Assembly (NCBI GenBank): GCA_021904315.1
Contig: CM038918.1
Coordinates: 9,873,349 to 9,937,348, forward strand
Reading direction: 5' to 3'
Length of the DNA: 64,000 bases
Source of the DNA: Sphagnum magellanicum
Taxonomy: Eukaryota; Streptophyta; Sphagnopsida; Sphagnales; Sphagnaceae
The number at the start of each line of letters is the position of its first letter. The first letter of the stretch is position 1. The translations under genes and the position numbers were made by a program. Positions 23,457 through 35,062 of the stretch are shown here, in pieces. The notes below the pieces were generated by a model. The model was not told the DNA's origin and did no database searches. It saw only the letters and a program-made list of their open reading frames with translations.

Positions 23457-23783
23457 GATTGCAAAGCAAGATTTCTATCACAATCTTGTCAAGCATGATT
23501 GCAAATCAAACATTTGCACCACAATTTATGAACCTGATTGCAAAGCAAGATAGATTTCTGTCACAATTCCCAATTGCAAAGCATGACTTCTGTAGCAATT
23601 CAAGAGGCTTGATTGCAAAGCAAGATTTCTGTCACAATCTTGTCCAGCATGATTGCAAATCGAACATTTGCATCACAATTTGTGAACTTGATTGCAAAGC
23701 AAGATAGATTTCTGTCACAATTCCTAATTGCAAAGCATGACTTCTGTAGCAATTCAAGAGGCTTGATTGCAAAGCATGATTAG
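23457..23783 (+). repeat. 154-bp tandem repeat with nested subunits
   Basis: Units start at 23457 and 23611 and a third, partial one at 23765, each with GATTGCAAAGCA(A/T)GA. Inside each unit the word GATTGCAAAGCAAGAT occurs again, followed by TTCTGTCACAATT. The array therefore has an inner short period and an outer 154-bp period, the pattern of a higher-order satellite. Confidence 0.85.
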
Positions 23784-24236
23784 AGATAGATTTCCAGGGT
23801 GCAACAACACACACAAGCTGTACAAAATTGGCACACTTAATTGCTGAGCCAGAGATTGGACCCTAAACCCAATTCTCTCAACTATAGATAGAATACAAGT
23901 TTGAGGCTTTGAAGATCAACTGCAGGAGCTGCAAATATATACTATTGTACATACTCAAATGCCACCTCAATTGACTGCTTCCACATCTGGAGCTAGCAGC
24001 ATGACCCACTGAACCAGAACTTTGTCTGGGTCTGAGTCTGGATGCATCAGCCGGTTCATGGACCAGAACTAGACTGGATCTGACAAGTCCATGAGGGATG
24101 CAGCAGCAGTAGCAACAGCAGCTGATGGACCAGAATGTTTGTGGGTCCAAGTCTGTGAAGAAACTTGGAGCTGTGCTCGTTGATGTGGATCACTATTTAC
24201 AAGCTCTAAAGATGTGTGTGGGAAACATATAACTCA

Positions 24237-24346
24237 GTCAACTATCATTCACCTCACTAATGTAGCAATGAGTCGGTGGCTGCAGCTTTCACTAGTCAAC
24301 TACCATTCATGTCACTGAGATAGCAATGAGGTGGTGGCTGCCTGCT
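24237..24346 (+). repeat. 58-bp tandem duplication
   Basis: Two copies beginning GTCAACTA(T/C)CATTCA at 24237 and 24295, both ending GCAATGAG followed by T/G and GGTGGCTGC. It lies just downstream of the DUF4228 gene and could fall in its 3' flank. Confidence 0.75.
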
Positions 24347-24525
24347 TCACCCTCTCCCAAGGGAAAAGGATCCAAACAATCCTCACACCCCAACCCCAGC
24401 CCCCCTTCCTCCTCTCCCTAAAGAAGAAAATACTAGAGGTTTGAGGCCGATCAAGGTGTAGAAGACATAGAACTAGTTTGTGAGAAGATGGGGATGGCAA
24501 AAGCCAGCCTGAGTGTGTGTGTTAT

Positions 24526-25371
24526 TCAGCTGTTGAGATGGTCATGGACTTGGTTCCTTGAGGAGAGTCTTCTTCGGCCTCTGACAAAGTTGTAGAATCT
24601 CCTCCTAGACAAAGCTCCCACTTCCTGAATTGTTTCTAACCTGGGTTTCCATGAGGCAGAAGAATTGCTTGACAAGGCGCTTGCACTAGCAGGCTGTTGA
24701 GCTGTGGAAGTTCTAGCTGCATTTGACATCATGTACATGCTTCGTAGATCTGGTGTAGAGAAGCTCACAATTGGCAGCTGCTCCGAGTCCTGCATCAGCT
24801 CACGAAGCAGCTCCTCGTCTTCCAGCGTGCTGTGAGTCGACTGTGTTGCAACGCAGGTATCGTCTCTCGTGATTCTCAAACCAGTTGTCATCAATCCCTG
24901 GAGCTTCAAGCGGTTGATGAGGATCTCACCGAGAGTGGTAGTGCTACTTGCGTCTTCCTTGCTCAGCTTTTTTTTTGCGTCGACGCCGGTGCTGCTCCTG
25001 TTCAGCTTTTCATGTGCAGCAGCTGCTCCCGACGACGCGTGAGCGAGCCCAGCTACTAGAGGACCTTGGAACTGGGAAGCGGGAAGAAGGTAGTAGAGAC
25101 GACCAAGCTCGAGCTGTACATCTGCAGGCAAAGCTGCTTTCTTTTGAACTCGTGGTGATCTCGACTTGGAGGACTGCTGCTGTTGCTGCGTATTCATGAC
25201 GGCGCTGGAGTGACAGACTAAATGTTGTGGGTAGTCCATCATCAGCTCCGCAACCGTGATGGGTTCCTTGAACTCTGTGAAGCTCCCATCTATCATCACT
25301 ACTCTCGCACAGCTACTGGCTATCGAATTCGCTCGCTTGCTTTTCGTCTTTGCAATCAATGCGTTCCCCAT
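24526..25371 (-). CDS. DUF4228/PADRE domain protein
   Basis: A single exon of 281 residues beginning with ATG at 25369-25371. The N-terminal MGNALIAK places a glycine after Met, as in many members of this family, and could allow myristoylation, although position 6 is not Ser/Thr. The domain starts with ARVVMIDGSFTEF (about 22-34), continues with VAELMMDYPQHLVC (40-53), and includes LGRLYYLLP (89-97). Disordered Ser/Thr/Gln-rich stretches follow, and the protein ends near WKPRLETIQEV, a motif often found at the C-terminus of this family. These plant-specific proteins are linked to pathogen and abiotic stress responses; their biochemical role is not known. No catalytic residues are expected. 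The gene stands alone, with a GC-rich region full of simple repeats upstream. Confidence 0.88.
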   Translation of the reverse strand: MGNALIAKTKSKRANSIASSCARVVMIDGSFTEFKEPITVAELMMDYPQHLVCHSSAVMNTQQQQQSSKSRSPRVQKKAALPADVQLELGRLYYLLPASQFQGPLVAGLAHASSGAAAAHEKLNRSSTGVDAKKKLSKEDASSTTTLGEILINRLKLQGLMTTGLRITRDDTCVATQSTHSTLEDEELLRELMQDSEQLPIVSFSTPDLRSMYMMSNAARTSTAQQPASASALSSNSSASWKPRLETIQEVGALSRRRFYNFVRGRRRLSSRNQVHDHLNS

Positions 25372-26830
25372 GATTTCTCAAAATCCAAGCTGCACCGCGA
25401 GCTTCTTCAAAGCTGCTGCAGCTACCGCAAGCTAGTCTCGATCTCGGAGCACAAAACCGGTAGCAAAACTCACCGCTACCCCTACAAGAACACAACAGAG
25501 CTGTATAAGCTCCACAACTTTGCCGACGTTGTCCCAGCTTATAAAGCTCCAAATTCCGACAAAACGAACATCGCAATTCGCAAAAGTCCTTACAAAACTA
25601 GAGTGGGACGCAGATCAGTTTCAATGAATGAAGTTGAGACGACTCAATTGCAACAACAGGAAGGAGAAGAAGAAGAAGAAGACGAAGAAGACGAAGACGA
25701 AGACGAAGAAGACGAAGACGAAGACGAAGAAGCTGAGACGTAAATGGAGACTTGGGTCATGCGTCCAAGAATTTGATCACAAGCTTTTGGCTTTTGGGAG
25801 GTTGGCTGGCTGCAAGGCCGCCGCCGCCGGGGTGGGAGGAAGAGGCGTTGACACACAAGAGCGTGGCAAAAGCGAAAGCGTTGACGAGCGCTCTCTCGTT
25901 TTTTTCTAGAGCGCGTGTGCGTTGTGGACGTTACAGGAACGAGAAAGACGCCAAGCTCCTGGTCGATCCAACGCGTAAGTGCTCGGAAAATTTTGCGCGT
26001 ACTTGCGTTGTTACCTACAGCCAAAAACGCGCAGCAAAGCAAGCAAGCAAGGCTCAAGGCATATACCGCACACACGCACGCACGCACGCACGCTGGCTGA
26101 ACAACAACACTCTTGACTGTTTGTTTGTTTGTTGGTTGGTTGCAGCGGAAAAGCGAACTACTTTACGTTACCAGTTTCCTTCTCTGCCGCTCATCATCAC
26201 TCACTTTCTCAGCAACTCCTCCTTCCCGACGTCAATTGCCGCGACATCGTCCGCTGTGACGACGACGACGACGACGACGACCAGGAAGTGGTGGTGTTTC
26301 TGGCTGGGAAAACGACAAAAACCACCACAGCGGCAAGATCAACAGCTGCAGGGATCTTCTACACAAACCAAAACCATACACACAGACACACAGAGGGAAG
26401 GAAAACTGCAACAACGAAAAGAAACACGGGACCCAACAGCTCACAAGAGTGGGCCCGTCAAGAAAACCAAGTCAACGAACGACTCTTCACACAAAACAAC
26501 AACAGCAAAGTTATTACAACAGGAATCAAGCAAGCAAGCGCATAATCCGAGTGAGTTTTTTTTCTCCTTTTTTTCCAAGGTAATACCTGAGTCAGTCGTC
26601 CAAATCCAACACACGCAAATCCCCCGAGAGAGCACCGGACTTGGACCGCGTGAGGGAGGGACGGAGGGACGGAGGGAGCGAGCGAGCGAGCGAGCGAGGG
26701 CGGGCGGGCGGGCGGGCGGGCGGGACGACCGACCGTGTGAGATCAGTCTTCCCAGAAAACAAAACGTGTGCGAATTTTACAAAGGAAAAGACGAATAAGG
26801 ACATCCTTTTGATTTCAGCATATCAACATG
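25372..26830. promoter_or_regulatory. GC- and CpG-rich upstream region of the DUF4228 gene
   Basis: This stretch is clearly more GC-rich than either side and is packed with simple repeats: GAA/GAC (25661-25731), CACG (about 26069-26092), GAC (26258-26281) and GCGA/GGGC (26655-26726). The repeats keep frames open on both strands, including one of about 348 codons on the + strand without any domain. I read the region as the promoter and leader of the minus-strand gene. An unrecognised non-coding transcript in the other direction cannot be excluded. Confidence 0.45.
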
Positions 26831-26852
26831 GATGAATAAACGATTATTTTCA

Positions 26853-27117
26853 TCCATTCATTCATTGAATTTGAGAGTTGTGAGGGAGGTATATCATCCA
26901 TTCATCCATCCATCCATCCATTCATCCATCCATCCTAAGCAAATTTGGAGGGCACCTTATATCCATGAACATTATCCCTCGTGAGGGACCAATATTATAC
27001 CTACTCCTTATGAGTGATCATCCATTCATTCATTGAATTTGAGAGTTGTGGGGAGGTATATCATCCATCCATTCATCCATCTTAAGCAAATTTGGAGGGC
27101 ACCTTATATCCATGAAT
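26853..27117 (+). repeat. duplicated block of about 100-120 bp
   Basis: Two direct copies (about 26853-26972 and 27018-27117) share TTCATTGAATTTGAGAGTTG, then GAGGTATATCATCCATCC-like CATC repeats and TAAGCAAATTTGGAGGGCAC. They differ in the number of CATC units, and a short unrelated spacer lies between them. Confidence 0.8.
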
Positions 27118-27364
27118 CTTACACCTACACACTTCTACCCACTTGTAGCCATAAGACCCCCTAAAAAATCTTTTGCATTTGGAGTGAGCTTTACTCCCAT
27201 AAACTTGTTTTGGGTTTTGTTGGATGAAACCCGAGTGAACATTGGTTAGGTTTTAGGTCAATTTAGGAAAGAAAACACATTTCTAGGTTTAGTATTGTTT
27301 TCCAACCCTACTAATCCCTACCCGCTAAACCTAACCACTAAACCTAACTACTAACCCACTAGCA

Positions 27365-28140
27365 ACACCTCCTCTTTTTTTTCTTTCTCTCTCTCTCTTT
27401 TCTCCTTCTCTTTTCTTCTTTTCTCACATCTTTCTTCATCTTCTAGCTAGTGATTTATTTACAAGAGCAACAACACATGGGTGCACAATAGCAACATCAT
27501 CATCATCAACACAATGCAACAATAGTATCATCAAGAGTAGTGCAAGGTGCATGGGGTTGTGCAATAGCAATAGGCTTGCGAGGTCTTCACAAACCCTAGA
27601 AGATAAGCATCAAACCTTCTTTCCCTTCCTTTTTTTTTCCCTTTGTTTTGAAAGGTAGAGACAAGGAAAGGAAGGTGTGCGAGAATGAAAAGATGAAAAG
27701 AAAAGAGGCGAAACCCAATTAAAAGGATATTAATTAATTAATTAATTTCTTCTTTTTTTTCTTTTTTCCCTTCTACTCTTCTATTTCTTCTTTTTTTCCT
27801 TTCTATTTTTCTTGATTTTCTCTTTTCTTTTTTTTGGTTCTTTTGTTCTATTTCTCTTTTTTGTTTCCTATTTTTTTGCAGTTCTCTTAATTTTTTCCTT
27901 CTAATTTGATATTTTTATTTTGTAATCTCTATTTTTTGTTCTAATTTTTTATTCTTGTTTCTTTTTTTATCCCTTTGTTTTGCTCCTTTTTTTCTCACAA
28001 TTTTTTTTTCCATTTTATATATTTATATATTTATTTATTTTTTCTTTTTTCTTTTTTTCTTTTGTTTATGTCATTCATGTTTTTCTTTTGTTTTTTTGTT
28101 TCGGGGGTTTTTTTTCAATTTTATTTTCTTACGTTCGTAT
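27365..28140 (+). repeat. long polypyrimidine (T/C) tract
   Basis: For about 775 bp the + strand consists mostly of T and C, with only scattered purines apart from a purine-containing stretch at 27440-27730. The densest part is 27745-28125. Open frames through it encode mostly Phe, Leu and Ser and are composition artefacts. Confidence 0.75.
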
Positions 28141-28279
28141 TTTAAATCGATGCCATAAAGATGATTGCCACATTTGGGGTTAACATTTTTCATCATCAAG
28201 GTTTCAAATAGGATTAAAATAACAATCAATGGGTTTTTTGTGTTATACTTTGATTGATCAAAATTGACATGGTAATAAT

Positions 28280-28915
28280 GCTAAGTAGGTACAATGATGG
28301 GTGGGTAAGTAGGTTTTGCCGATAAGTTTAATTAGAGAATAAAGGGGTTTTGCTGAAAAATAAATGTTCAATAAAATAGTAAAAAGGTTTGGTTGAGAAG
28401 TACAAATCTATCTAGGATGTAAAGAGGTTCCACCAAAAAGTTTAAAGGTTTGGTTAAAAAATAAAAAAGTATTGCCAAGAAGTAGAGCTTTAATTAAAAA
28501 GTAAAATGGTTTTGCCAAGAGGTAGAGGTTTACCCAAGAAATAGAAGTTTAGTTAGGAAATAAATAGATTTTGCCAAAAGGTAAAGGTTTACCCAATAAA
28601 AGATAAAAGTTTTGTCAAGAGGTAGAAGTTTAGTTAGGAAGTAGTAGAAGTTTTATTAAGAAATAGAAGTTTAAACGAAAAAAATAAAGAGATTTTACTC
28701 AAATGTAAAAGTTTAATTTGGAAGAATAATAGTTTTGCCAAGAAGTAAAGGTTTAGCTTGGAAATTTTGTTGAAAGACAGAAGTTTAGCGATGAAGAAAT
28801 AAAAGTTTTGTCTAGAGATAAAGGTTTAACCATGAAAAGATAGAGGTTCAACCAAGAAGATATAAAGATTTTGTCGAAAGGTAGAAGTTTAGCGAAGAAA
28901 AGTTATAAAACAAGT
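28280..28915 (+). repeat. degenerate purine-rich tandem array
   Basis: Roughly 15 or more diverged units of about 38-45 bp built from the words GGTTTAG(T/C), AAGAAGTAGA or AAATAGAAGTTTAG, and TTTTGCCAAGAGGTA. The words recur in order with many changes, so the array is old. The + strand is purine-rich, the opposite of the tract at 27365-28140. Confidence 0.7.
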
Positions 28916-29423
28916 AGATCGAGTTGTTGGTTGTTAGTTGATAGGTAGGGCCAAGATGTAAGGTTCTAGGGTAGTCAAGTGGGAAGGTAATATGAAGGTC
29001 AAGGTTGGGAAAAAAAATGACCAAGAACAAGGTCAAAGGTTAACATCCAAAAAAAGTTGATTGTGGTACAATGTTAATCAATGCAAGGTCAAAACCAAAT
29101 GAAAAAATGCAACCCATCCTATGGACAACATAGTCAACTAATGCATTGGTGGGTGATAGTTCACTTTGGCCTATTCAAACTAATGTTGTATTGGCATCAC
29201 CTTTTAAGTATTAAATTAACACAAATATTATAAGGTTTAGAAATTTTAAGTACGAAAATGGTATGAATAATGATTTTTTTTTAATATACCAAATGGTTCT
29301 ATATATTCCAAAAAATGCCAAATGCCAATACTTATATGAATATGTAGTTTTGCAAATGATATACCATCTAATATGCAATAACTAACTAATATAAGTATAT
29401 AGCAAGTATTTCTTTTCCCCCAT

Positions 29424-30596
29424 TCATATCAAAACTAATATAATCCAAAATCCACATTTAGCATGAAACACATCAACCATCCAACACAACCCAAGACATT
29501 GAAAATTTTGAACTTCAATGTGTTTAATGTTTAAATTATTGCATGCACATCCAACAAAAATGCTAAAGATGCACAAAAATTCTACCAATAATGTAAAGTG
29601 CATACAAAATAAACACAATAGAATTTGTTACTTGAAAAATCAATGGGTCATAAATATTCAATATTCTAGAATTGAGGTTGTGATAGTTGCACATCAACCT
29701 TGAACACAAATGTTGAAGATACATTCCATTTCAATTTGTCAACCATGGATGCCCAACATCTATGGGGCCAAAAACCCAACACCTGGAAATCTACTTAAAT
29801 TTCATGTTCTTTCCTCCACAATAAATGAAACATCAAATCCTCAATAGATGCACCAATGTTACAATACAAAGATACCTATGCTTTGAACAAACTTTCACTT
29901 ACTTCTTCATGTGAAGTAGGAGCCCCAAATAGGGAATCATTAAGGACAACTAGATCTATTATTAGTGTAAATGTATGCCATGTATTGAAAAACACCTTCA
30001 CCAACATAGGAATGAAGACCTTGTTGTTATAATCCTCTACCACAACCTTGGTTCTTTTAAGTATATTGTGCTCATTGATGCATTACATTCCCCTATACCT
30101 AAGGTTTAACATTAGTGTCAACATATTGTGAGCCATGTTTTCATCAAAAGCAACAAAGAAAAACAACAAGGGTTGCAAGATAATCATTGCCTTCCTTGCC
30201 CTCTTTGCATAAAGGATTTCCAATTCTAATCAATTTTTTTGCATCACAATGGAAGAACAATTGTTGCCCTACACTAATATTCCCCACAAATTAAAATTTC
30301 AAAAAAATGGCAATGGCAACATTTAAAACATCAAATAAAACCAATAACCCCTCCTTTGATTCAAAATGCATTGTTGAACCACATGGCTCAAAATCGGTGA
30401 CCACTCAAGTTATAGCCCACATAGATCTGTTAAAAAGCTTAATTTGTAATGCAACAACTATTAACCATAACACAAGTTGATGGAAACAATATATTTTAGA
30501 ATCCTCTAAAACAAGATCACCTTTGATGCATATTGAGTCTTGATCAAGGACTTCATATTTGTGTTTTTGCAAACTTGGCATTCTCACCATATCCAA
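29424..30596 (-). pseudogene. decayed coding-like remnant, family unknown
   Basis: One minus-strand frame stays readable for about 390 codons with roughly ten interruptions, well below what this AT-rich sequence would give by chance. Stretches such as DFEPCGSTMHFESKEGLLV and GNISVGQQLFFHCDA have a protein-like composition. The complementary strand also reads well in places, so the true coding strand is not certain. I do not recognise the family; a transposon protein is the likeliest source. Confidence 0.35.
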
Positions 30597-33500
30597 AGTT
30601 CCATTCTTGCTTCTTTTTCCTAGACTTCTTAATCCAAGTGATGTTCTTTTGCAAATACAATTATGCCTCTTTTAGAGACACTTCCTTCATGCCAACACAA
30701 ACCTTGTCATCTAATGATGCATACTAACAAGTTTTTGACATTATATGCCCAAAATAATTTCTTATGTATGGTTTCTAAAGGTCTAATGTCGAACATGAAA
30801 CTGTTAGATAAGGTTACAAGCAACAAGTTTGGTTATATTCTTGCTTGCATCCTTAACATAAGCAAAGATTTTAATAGTAAGATCAAATTATGTTAAAAGG
30901 GGTTTCATTTGTTCACCTAAGGCAACCTTTGAAGTGTATGGGGTTTCAAACAACCTAATGGTAATTTGAGAAGGTATGTACACATTCCTTGTTAATGAAA
31001 TTCACAACTAATGCAAATGTGTTCAACCTTGTTTTAAACATGCACAAATTAAATGTGATAAAAACAATTGCACAATCTTCAAGAGAAAAAACACGTGCCT
31101 TTCCATAATTTTAGTTAACATTGTAATATATGTTATCACAAGTGTTTTGCAAAAAGGGAATGACATCTTACCATTTTTCCCCATGAGTAGCCAATAAGGA
31201 AAATGACCTTTTATAGAACATAAAATTTCATTCCCCTTTGTTATAAAAAAAAAAGTGAAATCCTCAAAAAACCAAATTTAAATAAAATAACTTTTCCTAT
31301 AAGGATTTTGACTTCCAAAATATTAAGAGATGGCAAAGGGGTTTACCACTCTTCTATTATCCCACTTTGACATCCATGATCCCCCACCTAAACTATAGTT
31401 GCCTCTTGAAATTTCTATTTCCCCATCCCAACAACATGTTCATTCTGCATATCTTTCTTCATGAATGCGATTTCATGAGAAGGTTGTATTGCACAATCCC
31501 CCTACAAAATCTGGTGGTGTTCTAGGAATTGAAAGTTTGCTTTGTGGAATGACATAAAAAACACCACATGACTTAGATAACTTCCACATCAACTTCTTGG
31601 CCAAGTGTATTGAAACAAAAAAGACTTAGACTATTGTTGAATTATAGAATGGAAACCAAAAGTTTTGGTTTTTCCTTAAAATCCCAAGTTTAACCATCCA
31701 AAAAGCTTTGTCTTTTACAACATAAATGTTTTTTGTCAATTTTGTTAAACTAAAACATAGACTCACTTACAAGTCGTATTTTTCCATCGTCATCCCCATT
31801 ATCCCCCATGAAATCATACTTTTGAAATTCATTGTCTTCCATAACTTTTAATGCAACAAAAAAAAAACCAAGTGATTATATGCAAGCAAAAAATCAAAAC
31901 ACAAGGTTAGGATTTAAAGCTTCTTAAAGCATTGAATAAGACTATAGTAGGACAATAGCAAGGGAAGAAACATTGCACTGCAATGTGATGGCAACCTGAA
32001 CATGATAAAACTTATTGACAATTTAGTCGTGCAAGGCATGAACAATGGCGAGTTTAATAATAAAAACAACTAGAACAATAAGTAAGAACTTTTCAACAAT
32101 CAAGGCAATGCCAAGTGAGGTGAAATCAACCAAGAAAATTAAAATAATTGTAAGTAAAAACTCATCACTAACACAAAATGAACATTCACCCAATTGCCAA
32201 CATGACCAAAACCACTAACACAATGAAAAAAACCTAGAATAAGGACACAAGCCACCATAGATTGAGGAGCACCCACACACAAAGATTTGTCATTGCATGA
32301 TATGTACAACAAAATGCCAACAAGATTGATGATTACAAAAAAAATACAAAGCATAAAAGGCAAAATAGAAAGCATGAACCTTTTAGGTCCTTCAAAAGGC
32401 ATAAAAGAGATGATCCTTAACACATAAAAACAACCACATCAAACAACCACACCAATTTTTTGAAATCTTAGCTATGCTTCAAAACACTTGAACACATGAA
32501 TGTTTGTAGCAAAAAACAACAACAACATTTAAGCTTAATGAAATTCTTTTGGCAACAAAAATCTTATCAAATCCTTGCAATTCCCAAAAAATTTATGTTG
32601 TGCAAGCTTCATACATACCAAGCAAAATTAAAGGAACACCCATATACTAGTACAAAAATAATTCAAACCCTAAACATAGAAATGTTTGATGCTAACACAA
32701 AATTTTAACACCTAAATATTAAAAAAGGACATTGTAAAGTGGTCCAAATTGGTTCACCTCGATGTTTAAAGATCAATTGTAAATGTAAATTAATGAGACT
32801 TGTACAAGGTGATAACGCTCCTTGGATTTCAACCTAAGTAAAGCCTTCTTGTTAGTGCATTACATTTCAAACTCCATCTTAGGTTCCCCTATTGTGATAA
32901 CCCATAGAATAACCTTCCTCTATACTAAATTATCCCTCTCACACCTTCTGTTCACCCACACAACCAACCTTTTAATCTAATACGGTTAAATGGACAACTT
33001 TAATTACCTCATTAATTTTTCATTTTATATCCCCATAACATAATGGTTTATGGTGTCCTATTATTCAAGTTCATATTAAGGTAATATATTGTAACTCGCA
33101 TTAATTAATATTTGGGACCTTTTTTTAAAAATTAATTTTTTTTAATGATGGGCATCACAATTTTTCTCAAATTGTGAGTAGTTCTTCAATATAACCACCC
33201 CAAGTCAAATAGTTGGGAACATTGTAGTGATTGGAATCAACATTAGGGAACACCAATTATGCCTTGAAATAGGCCCTAGTAGAACGAATTATCACCTAAC
33301 ATTGGTGACACCTCATGTTAGATGAGACTAAAGATCATCAAAGTTTTTCTAAAGAAATGGTAAATGCCACATTTCAAAGCACCAAATGTCATCTCTTCAA
33401 AGAATGTGAATTTGCGATCATGCAACAATATGCAAAGAAAGAATGTACCAATTACCCAAGAATTTTTTAAAATTTTGAAAAAGCTTTTATTCCAACTTTA

Positions 33501-34375
33501 GAATATGTGATGGTGTTGCCATGTTTAAGGTTTTAGGGTTTTAGGGTTCATAACCTACTTGGATGAAATTCAGATCATCAAGTTAGGTTAATTGAATTTT
33601 GAAATTTCAATACCCAACCCACAAGGGTCTTTTGTCAATAGGTTTTTTACCTAGTTTTCAAGAGACTCAATTAATCACTAGGTAGATTATTAATGACCTT
33701 ATTGATAATCAAGTATTATTGAATATGTGACCAACATTGGTAAACTACCTATGCAAAAGGGTTAAAGCATCACAGGTAAGGTAAGTAGGTAGCAAATGTA
33801 ATGTAAGTAGTTACTATGTAGGTTGGTAAGTGGGTAAGGCACTAAGGGGGGCTAATAAGTAGATGGATGCATGTGCATGGTTAGTATATAACTAACCATT
33901 GTGGTTTAACTTGGGGAACAAAAATTCAACCACAAAGTGTTTCCTCCTTTTTGTCGTATTATAAATCAATTTCCCTTGTACATTATTTTGCCCCCTTGGA
34001 AAAATAAAATAAAATAAAATAAAATACCTTGTTTTCATAACCAAAGCTCAAATTGTAGTTTTTCCCAAATAAATTCATATTTGAACATATTTGCATATCT
34101 TCACTCTTTTAGAAAACATGGGGACAAATTTGTGCACAATCAATCATCAACCATTTTTCAAGTGAATGAATATCATCTGTTATCTTGGGGAGGGGAGATG
34201 AACATATATTGTCATGCATTTGAAATGCAAATGTGAAAAAATAAACTAGTTTCAAAGAATAATATGAACATTTTTTTTTAATTTTTGTGAAACCCTTTTT
34301 TATTGAAACCCAAAAGAAAAAGAAAGAAAAAAAACATGTAGAAAAAAATTGTGAAAAATCCCAACACGAGAAATA
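30597..34375. other. AT-rich intergenic sequence
   Basis: No gene, RNA gene or clear repeat was recognised in these 3.8 kb. The sequence is AT-rich with many TG/CA and few CG steps, as expected for old methylated repeats. A GTAGGTAAGT-like word cluster lies at about 33775-33845. Confidence 0.5.
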
Positions 34376-34379
34376 ATTG

Positions 34380-35062
34380 GGGTATTTTTTTTCATTTTTC
34401 CTTTGATCCCAACATGTTCCCTTCAAGTTCCCAATATATTCCCAATGGTGTTCCCAATAGCACCTTGCTTTAATCCCATATGTTTTGCCCAAAGTCCTCC
34501 CCTTTCTCACCTATATAGCTAGGGCCAAAGGCGGAGGCATTCCATCTCTCCATAGAATCTTCTATTTTGGGGAACCTCCATAGGTTTCAACATTTTTTTT
34601 TTTTGTGATGAGCCAATCAAATTGGCTCATTGCAACAAAAAAAAAAAAAAAAGGTTGGACTTGTGAGGCACCCCCAACTAATTAATATGAAATAGAATAA
34701 ATACCCCCAATAAGGAAGGGGGGAGAAGAGATTTTTATTTCATTTTCCCCTGGTTCCCAATGTGTTCCCACTATGTTCCCAATAGGCTCTCATCAGATTC
34801 CCAATATGTTCCCCGACATGTTCTCCATAAGCACCTCACTTTTATCCCTTATACTTTGGCAAATGTTGTCTACCTTTCATCTATATAGATGGGTTAAAGG
34901 GGAGGAACTCTATACTTCAAAATAGAACCTCCTATTTTGGGGAGCTTCCAAATTTTCTTTTTTTTCAATGATGGGCCAATCAAATTGGCTCATTGCCAAA
35001 ATAATAATAATAATAACAATAACAATAATAATTTGGGAGACACTTCATATAATTAATATGAG
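34380..35062 (+). repeat. tandem pair of promoter-like units of about 365 bp
   Basis: Two diverged direct copies have the same order of parts: several TTCCCAAT/TGTTCCC words spaced about 11-15 bases apart, a CTATATAG box (34511-34518 and 34881-34888), a TCTATTTTGGGGA(A/G)C segment, a T-run, a hairpin TGAGCCAAT-CAA-ATTGGCTCA (34609-34629; 34972-34992 with one G-T pair), an A- or AAT-rich run and CTAATTAATATGA-like text. Whether this is a duplicated promoter, a pair of transposon ends or another element is not known. Confidence 0.65.

Larger units (their letters stand above)
17581..24525. other. gene-poor, repeat-rich block
   Basis: About 7 kb without a supported gene. It holds telomere-like words at about 18131-18155, several short tandem arrays, a LINE tail (19600-20160), a perfect hairpin (21436-21507), a poly-G run (21576-21596) and diverged dispersed repeats nearer the DUF4228 gene. 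The first two thirds are strongly AT-rich; from about 21600 the base mix is closer to the genic regions. Confidence 0.6.

Noticed and set aside
25222-25743. Frame ending in a long Glu/Asp run
   Set aside because: It is mostly antisense to the start of the DUF4228 gene, and the acidic tail is a GAA/GAC microsatellite.
25752-26798. Open frame of about 348 codons on the + strand
   Set aside because: It runs through GC-rich simple repeats, shows no domain, and the opposite strand is equally open. This is typical of repeat composition rather than a gene.
27955-28183. Phe/Leu-rich frames in the polypyrimidine tract as membrane proteins
   Set aside because: The apparent hydrophobic helices come only from T-rich composition.
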